A stretch of DNA of 64,000 nt from Mastacembelus armatus (taxonomy: Eukaryota; Chordata; Actinopteri; Synbranchiformes; Mastacembelidae), in assembly GCF_900324485.2 (NCBI RefSeq), contig NC_046640.1, positions 15,301,673 to 15,365,672 on the forward strand. Reading direction: 5' to 3'. This document shows, piece after piece, positions 11,768-23,326 of this stretch. Below the pieces are notes generated by a model. The model had not been told where the DNA came from and made no database searches. It saw only the letters and a list, made by a program, of their open reading frames with translations. Positions within the stretch are counted from its first letter, which is position 1. The number at the start of each line of letters is the position of its first letter. The position numbers and the translations under genes were made by a program.

Positions 11768-12624
11768 AAAAGAAAGCATACACATCGATAACAACACTGT
11801 CCTCCCTTCCTCCCAAGTCAAGAGCTTGGGTGTCATTCTCGACAGCACTTTTTCCTTTTCTCAGCATATCAATACCACTACCTGGTCGGCCTACTTACAT
11901 CTCCGTAACATCAATCGTATCCGACAGCACTGCCATACTTGTTAATGCCCTTGTCACCTCTCGTTTAGATTACTGTAACTCACTCCTTACTGGTTTACCT
12001 CTCAGATCACTTCACAAACTCCAACTTGTCCAGAATTCTGCTGCCTGGATCATTACCAGAACCCCACCCTCACACCAGATCACCCCTGTTCTCAAACAAC
12101 TTCACTGGCTCCCCATGTCCTTCCGTATAAACTATAAAATCCTCCTTCTCACCTACAAAGCCCTCCACTCTCTAGCCCAACCATACATCACTGATCTCCT
12201 ACGTATCTACTCTCCGTTTCATACACTCTGCTCCTCTGGTTCCATTCTCCTCTGCACACCCACGGCTTGCCTGTCCACCATGGGTTCTAGATTCTTTAGC
12301 CACACTGCGCCCCGCCTTTGGAACGTTCTCCCTCAGTGTTAGGTCATCTCCCGATTTACCAACTTTTAAATCTTGTCTCAAAACCTACCTGTTCGGCCTA
12401 GCATTCCCCATCTAACTTTCTCAACCTCTGACTCACTGATCATTAGTCTGCAATGCTCTGCTTATTTTATTGTCGCCCTGTCTTTGTGGTTTCTGTGTTT
12501 TTACATTAATTCATTTTTTCTTTACAATGTAATCACCTGAGTATCCTCTTTTACAACTCAAGTGTCTTGAGATGATTGTATTGTGATTTGGGGCTATACA
12601 AATACAACTGAATTGAATTGAATT
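11768..12624 (+). mobile_element. L2-type LINE, 5'-truncated 3' fragment
   Basis: Plus-strand reading includes [38 protein letters not shown] and APRLWNVLP, the C-terminal region of an L2/CR1-group ORF2, with several reading-frame breaks. It ends with GATTTGGGGCTATACAAATACA and a GAATT repeat tail, the usual end of fish L2 elements. Its last ~110 bases are the left edge of every array unit. Confidence 0.85.
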
Positions 12625-12721
12625 AAGTAGCATTAGGTTAGAGAGACAACCTGTGCAATGCAAATACAAAATAATGGTGGATAGTGAAGGAATAACATTG
12701 CTGCTCCAGCTCTCTTTCTCA

Positions 12722-15631
12722 TTAGCGACTGACAGCACACAACTCATGAGGAGAAGGGGTGAGCGTGAAGCCAACAGCTGGTGTCAGATCCAGTTCATCC
12801 TCCGTGACTCCGGGTGGAGGAGTGAAGCGAAAATGCTGGAGGAGAGAGGTGAAGAAAAGGAAGAGCTCCATCTTTGCCAAACTCTCTCCCAGACACACTC
12901 TGCGACCTGCAAAGACAAAATGTTGCAAAACTGGATTATGTCTGCACAAATGCTAATTATATCTGCCTAAAAGACTAAAAAATACAACAAAGACTTTATA
13001 CCTGCAGAAAAGGGGATGAAAGCATCTCTACGGCAAAATTTACCATCCTTATCAAGGAAGTGAGAAGGGTTGAAAGTGTGTGGGGTCTCCCATTCGCTCT
13101 CATCATAGAGGACAGAAGTAAGAAGAGGAAACACTGTAGTCCCCTGTAGTCAAGACAACAGAACAGCTAAAGTCTCACAATGACACTTGGACAGTTGGAT
13201 AAAACCACAAAAACATTTCCCAAATAATCTTGTGGAGCAGTACTGACAAAAGTTAACCTTTTTGATAAAGTGGCCCTGAAACGTGACATCTCTGCTGGTT
13301 TTGTGAGGAATGGCCATGGGGACAATGTTAGCCAGTCTCTGTGTCTCATGAATGACAGCATCAGTGTAAGGAAGGTTTTTCGGTCATCTACATGGATCTG
13401 ACGGTTTCCGACCACCGTGGTCAGCTCCTCCTGGACCTGGTCTGCAGACACAGAACAAGCAATGAACATTCTTTGTTGATCATTCAAATATTACAAAGGT
13501 CTTTATTTTTTCGAGAACCTTTATATGTCTGTATCATTTAAATATTGCTTGAACAATTGTTCATCCTGCTCTATAGCACCTCCCTTCCAATTCTTCAAAC
13601 TTGACGTGTGACCCACATCTCCACAGCTACATGTGTTCTCATCTGACTCTGTGTGTACAGATGTTCTTACCCTGTATATGTGGATATTTAGTCATAAGCA
13701 GCAAACCCCATCTCAGTGTAACTGCTGTGGTATCACTGCCAGCAGCAAACAGGTTGGTCACAGTAAATATCAGATTTTTCTCATTGTAGTGACTGTCCAT
13801 GATACAAGAGTCCTAGGAGGAAGAACACCCGAAGAACATTAGAAATACAGGAAAGCAACATTGCTGATCAACAATGTTCAGATGGAAAATATAAAACATG
13901 ACACTTTACCTCGTCTTTCTGCTTCCGAGTCAAAAAACAGTCCACCAGCCCCCTGCATATGTGAGCGTTAAGTGTCTCTCTCAGATTATTGATTAAATCC
14001 TTAACATCTCTACTATTCGTTTCAACATTTCTTAATACCAGCTGCCGGTTTTTTACCCAGCCAACCAGTTGGGGAAACATGTTGTAAACCTGTACCACAT
14101 CAGTAAAAAGAACATTGTTTAATAAAGATGAATGTGCACCAAACAACAAGCCATGTAGGTTTTATAAATTAAACATGTACAGACTTAACAGGACATTTTA
14201 ATGTGGTTTTCAAATCCTTAGAATCTCTGTCTGAAATAATATTCCCATTGTTAGTCTTCTTATTAAATAATATTTACCTGGATTGATGCAGACCCTGTGA
14301 CGTGTATGATTTCATTGGCTCTTCTCACCATGTTTTGGAATCGGGGGTCAGTGTATTCGAATCTGCTTCCATACACGATAGAAGAGATAATATTGGATGC
14401 AGCATAATTCAATGGGCGTGTTGTATCAGCTGGTTTACCTGCAAAAAGACATGAGAAACTGCATCCAGGAGAAGGTAACTACAGTTGTAAGTTAGTACAC
14501 ACTGTACATTAAACTGCAATCTTCTACTATTAAAACAAGCTTCACTGTGAATTACATTGACTACATAAATAAACAACTATAAAGTATGTGATGGGTTGAA
14601 CAGAACATCTTTCTATTTGATAACTGGGTGTCCTGATCATAACAGCCCTTGTGAAAGAAATGTGAGCAGTAATATAAAAGTTTAGTTGTTTTCATGTGTT
14701 GTATCAACTCTATACCTTCATGCTTTTCAAACATCTGGATCAGATGGATGCATTCCTCTAAGATTTTATCCTCAGCTATTCTCTTGCCCATCCCAAAATC
14801 TCTGAGGGTGGTGATGGCAAACCGTCTCATCTCTTTCCATGATTCTCCATTGGCAAACAATATTCCTATATACATCACATGCAAGTTAAAATACATATAT
14901 ACAAGTTCAGTGTGAATATACTCTCCAGACACTATGATGGGTACAAATGGACACAATAAAGTCCAAAAAGCCAGGAGATCTGAAGCCACTGTACAGTGTA
15001 TATGATGACAAATTAGCATATACTCATCAAATATATCCAAAAAAGACATTAACAGGTTGCACTAAAACAAGAAAAAGGTGTAATATTGAACAGTTGAAAA
15101 CTTCTGTAAAGGAAAGTCATACCATGTTCCTGATGAGTATCATAAAATATTGGCGCGATTTGTCGATCTCCAAACTCTTCCGCATGGTTGATCAGGGCTT
15201 CTTTCACTGCCTTGTATCCACTCAGGACCACCACTTTATTGGGTCCAAAGTAAACTGTAAACACAGACCCATACTTCTTGGAAAGCTGAATACATTATAA
15301 AAACACAGTCCAGTAGGTCAGATTTAATGTAAAAACATGATCCCAAAATAGGTATAGGTCCAATGACATTTAAATAAGATGCAATGAAACAGATTTGTTG
15401 GGGATAAGGAGCTAAACTCACCTCACAGAGGGTTTTGTAGGGTCTCTTGAGATCAAGCTGTAACAAGTTGCCAATCACAGGCAGAGGTCTGGGTCCTGGA
15501 GGCTCATTCCCTGTTTCCTCTGAGGTGAAACTCCTAAAAACAACATAAAGGACAAGCAACGCAGCAATAGACCCCAACACTGTGGTGGGACTGGAGAAGA
15601 GGAATAAAACAAGGTCATCCATAAAAGCCAT
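12722..15631 (-). pseudogene. cyp2k-like: CYP2K-like gene A1, frameshifted in exon 7
   Basis: Nine exons: 15422-15631, 15123-15285, 14716-14865, 14278-14438, 13910-14089, 13671-13812, 13258-13441, 13002-13143 and 12722-12906. All match the other A copies in length (210, 163, 150, 161, 180, 142, -, 142, 185) except exon 7. That exon has 184 bases instead of 185 because one C is missing from the run near 13380 (TTTTTCGG against TTTTTCCGG), so the frame is lost before the ETQR K-helix motif and the heme loop. Everything else is well kept: anchor and hinge [26 protein letters not shown]. Either a very recent pseudogene or a base error in the sequence. It is the leftmost unit and the only A gene flanked by the long L2 fragment. 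Confidence 0.85.
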
Positions 15632-15763
15632 TTTCTCTGTTGGTGTTCTGACAGCAAGTCAATATGAAACTTGATCACTGACAGTGGTGTCTCAAGTGTA
15701 GACTTACTAATCACATGTTCATCCTCTTTCCGCATGTAAGTTACAGCCTCTCGACGTGTCTTT

Positions 15764-16162
15764 TACGGTGGCTGACAACGGCAAACGCGCCGCAACAGCC
15801 AAAACACATGCAAAAGAAAAACGCTGCAACAGAAGTGCGCCAGGACTATGGGAAGACTCCGAACTGAGGGATGCTATGAACAAAGTTTGGCTAAGTTTTA
15901 CAGAAAGGGACGTTTTCCATTTATTTATAAGATGTGTTTCACTGCGCAGCCTCCGAAATGAGACGTGACTTATATCACTACGTGTCTCTCTCGCCTCTAT
16001 AAAAGTTCTTTGTTCATAGCATCCCTCAGTTCGGGGTCCCCCTATGGGCCTGGTGCACTTCCGTTGTGTTTTCTTTCTTTCAGGTGTTTTCGTTGTTGCA
16101 ACATTTCTTTATTTGCAGACATTTTCGTTGTTGCAGCGCGTTTGCCCTTGTCGGCCACCGTA
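15764..16162. mobile_element. Palindromic non-autonomous DNA element upstream of A1
   Basis: Starts TACGGTGGCTGACAACGG and ends with the inverted match (CCGACAAGGGCAAACGCG on the opposite strand after TACGGTGG). Arms of roughly 190 bases are imperfect inverted copies of each other, including the shared segment GAACTGAGGGATGCTATGAAC. Direct repeats GTCTTT flank it at 15758-15763 and 16163-16168, and the empty site survives in A3 and A4. No coding capacity. Family unknown; a 6-base duplication fits few superfamilies. This copy lacks about 200 bases of the centre present in the A2 copy. Confidence 0.75.
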
Positions 16163-16222
16163 GTCTTTACATGCCAGGAATCATCCCTTCTCTACGATGG
16201 CCAAGAAAGGCTAAAGACAACC

Positions 16223-16410
16223 CAGAACATACACAAAGGGGACATGGTGCACCAGCCAAAACACACATAAAGGGGACATGGTGCAACAGCCAAAACACAT
16301 GTAAAGGGGACAAGGTGCACCAGCCAAAACATACGCAAAGGGGAAAAGGTGCAACAGCTAAAACATACGTGAAGGGGAAAAGGTACAACAGCTAAAACAT
16401 ACGCAAAAGG
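16223..16410. repeat. 34-bp minisatellite, about 5.5 units
   Basis: Tandem 34-base units of the type AAAACACACATAAAGGGG followed by ACATGGTGCAACAGCC, with point variants. Lies directly outside the palindromic element, between A1 and B1. Confidence 0.9.
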
Positions 16411-16996
16411 ACTGTTGGCCTGGCACACTTCATGTGCAACAACAAAGAAACATGACACATTTTGAAACACTTTGTTCAGGGATTCAAATGTTGGCCAATG
16501 TAGGAAGGGTTTCTTGTTTTGTTTTGGGGGTTTTGTTTCTGTGTTTTTTACTATACATTTATATGTCCAGGGTTTGTTGTCTTATATTCTGTCCATAGCT
16601 ATCAATAGGTTTGGCTATTTATTGATATCATTAAAACTGTTTATTTGGTATTATTTCATACAGTAAATGAATATGTAGCTATTAATAATGTACAATTTAT
16701 TATTACAAAGAAGTAGGTCTTTAAAGACTGTACATGATTTCAGTGAAAAAAGAAGATTACATTTCTTTGGTGCACTACAAATAAGAAGTTATATAATGAA
16801 TCAAAACACTTATCAAAGTGCAAGTAAACGCACCAGCATGAGTAAAGGCAAAAATATTTAGGGAAACAGGAGTTGTTTTCTAAACAGGCCACCATATCGC
16901 TCTCTGATCTGCAGACCAGATTGCAATGAACTACTGCACAAGAGACAGGTCTCAACCAGAGAAGCTTATTTTCAGCCACAATAATGGCTCCAATTT
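16411..16996. other. A1-B1 spacer
   Basis: Sequence between the minisatellite and the B1 stop codon, AT-rich and shared with the matching spacers at 27181-27766, 38286-38839 and 54906-55459. It should hold the B 3' UTR. On the minus strand I see no clear AATAAA close to the stop codon and no exon. Confidence 0.5.
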
Positions 16997-19900
16997 TCAC
17001 TGGCGACTAACAGCACGCAGTTTGTGAGGCAAAGGAGTGAGGGTGAAACCCACAAGTGGTGTCACATCCAGTTCATCCTCTGAAACTCCAGGTGGAGGAG
17101 TGAAACGAAAGCGCTGGAGGAGGGAGGTGATGAAGAGGAAGAGCTCCATTCTGGCCAGACTCTCTCCAATACACATCCTGCGACCTGCAAAACACAAACT
17201 GGGTCACGTGTGGGCAACAGTGAAATCCATGAAGTACACTGCAAAAGTTGTGGAATTTTACTGATCTTGTTTTTTGTGAATTATACACTATTCAACAGCT
17301 CAATGTGCAAGATTATTAACCCTTTGACTTCCACACTAAGAAATACATTTGCAAAACAATATTTATTAGTAAAATTGTGTTGCTGCCTCTTCATTTAGCA
17401 ACCTCTCAGGTTTTGTTTGTCAGATTCAGAATCAGGAAGCAGATATACAAGTCAACCAGCCAGTTGACCTGCCCATTTAGGGTAATTTTGGTCCACCTGC
17501 TGGTTTATATAAGACATCACAGAGAGTAGAATTTGTTAAAATAACATTTCATTTATTTAACAAATATGTTTCATAACTTTTTTTAAATGTTTTTTTAAAT
17601 TGGTTTAAAAACCAATGCAATATATTATCATATATCAATCAACAATGCCCAATGTGTGCCTGATACTATGCCCATAAAATGTGTGACAGTCCATTATTCC
17701 TGAAAGACAAAAAGAAAGAAACATCATGGTTACTATTACATTACTACAGCAAATACAAGAATACAACAGTAATACATCTCTTAACAGATGTTCACAGGAG
17801 ATTCCTAAATTTACCTGTCTACTTAGCTCTGAGTGGTTATGTGTGAGTCAAACTGCATATTGCAAACTGAGTATTTCGACATATCATTATCAAAATGTTT
17901 ACACAATTGTACAGATTCACACAATATAAATATTGAAGCTGCATCATGTATATTTTTCTTACCTCAACTTTCACATGTAGTCCTTGTCATTCCTGAGGAG
18001 ATGTGCAGGATCCAGCCACTTTTGGCTTTTTGAACAGCTTTTAGACAATAATATTTCTCTACAGCAGCGCCACCCACAGGATATAATCGGTGTTACATAC
18101 AGTGCTCAATGAAGTGAATGAGGATAAACAGCCCAAGATAGTTTTTAAGAGTTTTTACTACAGCAATATGGCGGTGAAAAAAAAGGTCAAGTCAAAAGGG
18201 TTAAACTTATTTTAAGTAGATATTTCTTTTCTTTCTTGGTAAGTTTGTGAATCCAAAAGCCAGTGATTTTACATGCATATCCAGCAAAATAACTTTAAGA
18301 ACTAATTACTCCTGAAATGAGAAATATAATCTGTGTGCTGACTTTAAGAATTATTTACTCAAATTCAGAAGCAAACAAACTGAAGAAGCAGTTATACTCT
18401 AGTTTTTAGTTTTGTCTAAATTCATTGCCTAGAGTAAGTGTTTTTTCACTTGATTTAAGATGTATTTTATTTTATAAGGCCTAGATTTTTTTTCTTATAT
18501 CAAGAAATCTTATCAAGTAAAAGTCACTTGCTGCACTTACAGACAATCTGACTTGTTCTTAGTCTGTTTCTTCTCAAAACAAGTGTATTTTTCTAGTATT
18601 AAGAGGACGTGTTTTTGCAGTGTAAAAGAACAAAAGCCTAAAAAAGTTATACCTGCTGAGAAGGGCATGAAGACACCACTCCTGATAAACCTGCCCTCTC
18701 TATCCAGGAAGTGAGAAGGGTTAAAAGTGTTTGGGGTCTCCCACTCGCTCTCATCAAACAGTACAGAGGTAAGAAGAGGAAACACTGTAGTCCCCTGTAT
18801 GCAAAAGAGGAAAACTATAACTTATAGGTTTTCGAACAAACACTTTACAAGGAGGAACACATCCAACAGTCCTCTGACCTTTTCGATGAAGTATCCTTGG
18901 AACGTGACATCTTGGCTGGTTTTGTGTGGAAGGGCCATGGGGACAATGTTTCCCATTCTCTGTGTCTCGTGGATGACAGCATCAGTGTACGGGAGGTTCT
19001 TCCTGTCCTCTACTTGGACCTGACGGCTTCCAACCACCCTGTTCAGCTCCTCCTGAACTTTATCTGATTGCACAAAAATAAGAATTTAATTTGAAAAACA
19101 TGTAACTCAGAGTTCGTGTTATCTGAGACGACCATTCTGGCATGTTTTTGGCACCTTGAATATGAGGGTACTTGGCCATGAAAAGTAGACACCACTGAAT
19201 GGTAGTTCCTGTGGTGTCAGATCCAGCCACAATTAAATTCATCACACTGTAGAGCAGGTTGTCATCATGGTAGTGTAAATTCTTGATGTCAGACTCCTAT
19301 TGAATCACACAGAAAACAGATAACACTTAATGAGTGTTTGATCTATTGGTAATTTCAGTCTACATGTGGATTCACTGGAGTTCAGTACCTTACCTCCAGA
19401 TTTTGCTTACGGGTCAGGAATGCATCAACAAAGCATCTGCACAACTCAGGGTTCTGAGTCTGCTTCAGATCCTCTATTATGCCTGTAATTTGCTCTTTGC
19501 CGTCCTCCGCAAGCTTCATCAAATACCTCCACTTTTTAATACAAGGGCCCAGCCAAGGAAACAGGTTGTAAATCTGTAATAACGCAAAATACAAAACAAA
19601 CTGTAAAATTCAATATTTGTGAGAGCCATGAACTCACAGGTCACACTAGGCCAGAGACGGGCTGCACCCTGGATGGATCATTAGTCTTTTACAGGGTTGA
19701 CACAAAAAGACAGACAAACACTCCCACCCACAGGTAAGTCAGAGTCGTCCTAAACCCAATCTGAATGTCTGTAGAGTGTGGGAGGAAGCCAGAGCACCCA
19801 GAGAAAACCCACAAAACATACAAACTCCACACAGAAAATTCCCGGGCTCGAATAGGAATGGAACCTTATTGCTGTGAGGTGTCAGTGCACAGCATTGAAT

Positions 19901-21318
19901 GAATTTCTGGTGCTTGTACTTGAATATTATATTAAATGTTTGGCCAAATTGTAAAAATGTATACATTAACTTCATGAAAGTATTAATTCAGTTTGGCTCT
20001 GTAAAATAAAGCTTTACAATTTAATGGACTATCACAGCAGTATATTTAATTTCCTAAGCCATAGGTTAACATGTTCTTAATATACAGACCAATGTACATT
20101 TTTTTGATATAGTCATGTCCTGTTTACAGTACCAGGATGGATGTTGATCCAGTCAGATGGACGAACTCCCGGGTTCTTTTCATCATAGCTTGAAATGCGG
20201 GGTCTTGGTATTCAAACCGCTTTCCAAACATGATCGCTGATATTATGTTTGAGGCTGCGTAATCAATTATCTTGGCGTTGTTGAAAGCTTTACCTGGAAG
20301 AAACAGAGTTGTGGACATGAGTTTGACAAAAACTACATATGAGTTAACAACAAATGTTTTGACCCAGTGTTAGTGTTTTTTTTAAACTAGTGCAGTTATT
20401 ATCATCAATCAGTAACAAATCCTACAATTAAAGTTTTACATAGATTAGAATGTATTAGACTTCTGTATAATTATTTTACCATATACTGTTTAATTTGGGT
20501 AAATAACTCAACTGTTAAATTGAAATTATTGGCTTTGCACCCATGGGTGCTGATGTGTATGTAAATCTGTGTAGTACTTTATGTTACCTTCTTGTTTTTC
20601 AAATTCTTCAATCAGGTAGTGACATTCCTCAATGATTTTCCCTTCACTTAACCTCTTGCCCATCCCAAAATCTCTCAGTGTCGTTAGAGCAAAGCGCCTC
20701 ATTTCTTTCCACCTCTCACCGTTGGAAAATAGTATGCCTGGAAACAAAAGTGGTCGACCTGCTTTAATGAGCACAAAAACAAATCAAAGAAAACTCCCAA
20801 AACATTTTCTTACCATATTCTTTGCTGAAATCATGAAATACAGGTGTGACCTCTCTGTCTCCAAACTCTTCGGCATGGTTTACCAGAGCCTGCTTGACGG
20901 TCCTGTATCCTGCCAGGACCACCACCTTCTTAAGTCCAAAGTAGACTGTGAACACTGGGCCATATTTTTTGGACAGCTAAAAACATAGAGGCAGGTAAAA
21001 GTGTGAGTCACAGTACCAGATAAAAAATTACTGAAGCACAATGAACGTGTTTGTGTATGTAACTTATATACTCAAATAAAAATCAATACGTTCCTGTCAG
21101 AGCAATAGAAAGACAGACAACACATTTCTCACATCAAAGAGCGAGCTGTCGAGTCTCTTCAAATCCACATGAAGCAGGTTACCAAGCAGGACAAGAGGTT
21201 TGGGACCTGGAGGCTCCCTCCTCTTTTTTTTGGAGCTGAAGTTGGAGTGAAGAAAGAGGAAGACGAGAAGGCACAAGGTGGCCCAAAATAGGGAGGACTG
21301 GAAAAGAACTTCCAACAT
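16997..21318 (-). CDS. cyp2k-like: CYP2K-like cytochrome P450, gene B1 (intact)
   Basis: Nine exons: 21133-21318, 20814-20976, 20588-20737, 20133-20293, 19394-19573, 19155-19296, 18879-19063, 18653-18794 and 16997-17184 (TGA at 16997-16999). Lengths 186, 163, 150, 161, 180, 142, 185, 142 and 188 join to 498 codons plus stop without a break. The ER anchor [15 protein letters not shown] is followed by basic SKKKRR and hinge EPPGPKPL; then the C-helix [10 protein letters not shown]-helix [11 protein letters not shown]-helix ETQR, PxxF region NPSHFLD and heme loop [12 protein letters not shown] with the cysteine thiolate ligand. Microsomal monooxygenases of this subfamily oxidise fatty acids and xenobiotics. 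B1 differs from other B copies in RTREFVHL (others RNRESIHL) and IVAGSDTT (others IAAGSDTT). Intron 8 is 1.47 kb and intron 4 holds a LINE-like repeat. Confidence 0.93.
19630..19895 (-). repeat. Diverged LINE-3'-end-like repeat in B1 intron 4
   Basis: Contains GGCTGCACCCTGGATGGATC, GTGGGAGGAAGCCAGAGCACC and CAAACTCCACACAG, the same family as the repeat at 4745-5080. It is present at the same place in B2, B3 and B4, so the insertion predates the array. Confidence 0.65.
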
Positions 21319-23119
21319 GATCGTACAGACACCTGACAGCTGCCCTCACTGGGAGTCTGAAGAGCTCTTCACTCAAATCAAAGGAACCTGCGAGGCAGCC
21401 ACAGCTTTCTATTATGTCTTGGTTTCAAATTTGTGCAGATATATGGGAGTTTGCATTTGGGCGGATCTATCAACCAAGAGTTGGTACCTCCTTACAGAAA
21501 GACCTTGGCCAGTCACATCCTGAATCATACTAATGACATGTTTCTCCTCTCTTGAGTAGGTGTGAATGAGCTCATGTGCCAGCCAATCACAGATCATGGA
21601 AAACTGTACATGTGATTCAAATGCAAAGTTTGGAAAGTGCAGGCATGAATTTCTAAGCAGCAAGTGAAAACAAAGACATACAAATGGTAATTGAACCATT
21701 AAGGGGTACAGCGCATTTAAAAGCTTATACTGGTGAACATAGAAACCTGTTCTCCTGCTTTGTCTGCACAACACAACACAAAGCTGTTCTGTGGGCTACA
21801 CTTGACAAAGACTAAAGCTGCAATCAGAAATAATGTATCTACAATGCTGATCTTTAAATTTGTTAGAGAAGACAGTTTGTTAGATTTTATCAAAATCTCA
21901 TCCCATCAGTAACCCTAATCATTGAAGCACTTCAAATTTTCAATATGTCAGATTGGAAGGATTGGAAAGATTCTGAGTTCTTGGATCAATAAGTCATTAG
22001 CTGAACATTGTTAAAACACATAGGATGCCTTTTACAACACAGGTGAGATACAGCCAATTTTATCAGGACAGGGCAATAAACTGAAAATGTCATTTAATTT
22101 TATGAATGAAGTCATAAAATGTTTTCCTTAAATTGCAGCCAGATTGTGCAACCTGACAAAATAGACTGAAACGTTATAACTAAGGCTTATATAATATAAT
22201 TATATCCTTAAACCTGAGTCTGGTTTGAAAATGAATGAGGCAAGTGATTTTCATGATTGACTCTAAACATTTCTACATTTTCTTAAATAATTTTGCTCAA
22301 ATTCTAGTGCACTGCCTTTGGTGGTCATTGCACAATCAACAGGTTGAGTGAATTCAGGTACAAGGGACACTTTTTGGTAGATGCTTCAGTAGACTTTCAA
22401 AAAAACTGCTAACTTACTGAAATTATGTGAAGTTAACATTTTTATTGTATTTTATTTTATTGGCTAAAGACATTTTTCAAGAGACGACAGACCTTCAGAC
22501 ATAACACAACCACCTCTCTCACTCAGGCAATGTTTTCAGGTAAAGTGGAACAGCCATCCTTATATTTAAAACTTGTCATTTCTAATGTCTATCCAACATA
22601 TTCACAACAGAATAATAAGAAACATTCATATTCATAACTATTATATTGTTAATATAAAAAATGTTAAGGTTAATATAAAATACAAAGTCTTTGTAACATG
22701 ACCTTATCTGATAAAACCATAAAAGTATCTTATGTGTCAGTTGCCTTTAAGCCTACAGTCAAAGTACTACCAGGTCTTAGTCCTGATTAAGCAACCATCT
22801 CATTTTCATTATTTTCTCAACAAAACATTTCAGAAATTTTATATTTGCCTTGTGTGCAAACAGGAATGTCACAAAAACTGGGCAAGGACTCTCTGTACAT
22901 CAGCCTTACCAACTGTATCCACACTCTGAAAGACATTTACACATCTATTGTTAATGTAAGCAGAATGATTACTTTATTTTTTGATAAGTCCTGGATGAAC
23001 TGGGCTGCAGTGACTGAACAAACTGCAGCCTATACAAAAACCTAAATAGCCTTCAAGTTAGGAAATGAATGTCAACCACTGCAGCAGTTAATCAGAAATA
23101 TTTTGCTTATGAAATCATC
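21319..23119. other. 5' flank of B1 and spacer to A2
   Basis: Holds the B1 promoter side and the right end of unit 1. The sequence recurs upstream of B2 (shortened by two deletions), B3 and B4. No exon of A or B type and no clear TATA box could be fixed. The unit boundary at 23119/23120 joins it directly to the L2 tail. Confidence 0.6.
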
Positions 23120-23228
23120 TTTTCTTTACAATGTAATCACCTGAGTATCCTCTTTTACAACTCAAGTGTCTTGAGATGATTGTATTGTGATTTGGGGCTA
23201 TACAAATACAATTGAATTGAATTGAATT
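23120..23228 (+). mobile_element. L2 LINE 3' tail at the unit 2 boundary
   Basis: About 110 bases identical or nearly so to the last part of the L2 fragment at 11768-12624, ending in the GAATT repeat. Only the tail is present because the duplication breakpoint cuts the element. Confidence 0.85.
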
Positions 23229-23326
23229 AAGTAGCATTACGTTAGAGAGACAACCTATGAAAATGCAAATACAAAATAATGGTGGATAGTGAAGGAATAA
23301 CATTGCTGCTCCAGCTCTCTTTCTCA

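Noticed and set aside
15990-16010. CTATAAAAG in the palindromic element as the promoter of A1
   Set aside because: It points rightward, away from the minus-strand A1 gene, and lies inside a mobile element.
16066-16470. Overlapping open frames rich in repeated Cys/Pro/Val motifs
   Set aside because: They are translations of the 34-base minisatellite, whose three units make 102 bases and so keep a frame open by chance.
21319-21420. TATA or HNF-type sites upstream of the B genes
   Set aside because: Only weak AT-rich or partial matches; nothing that would be convincing without start-site data.
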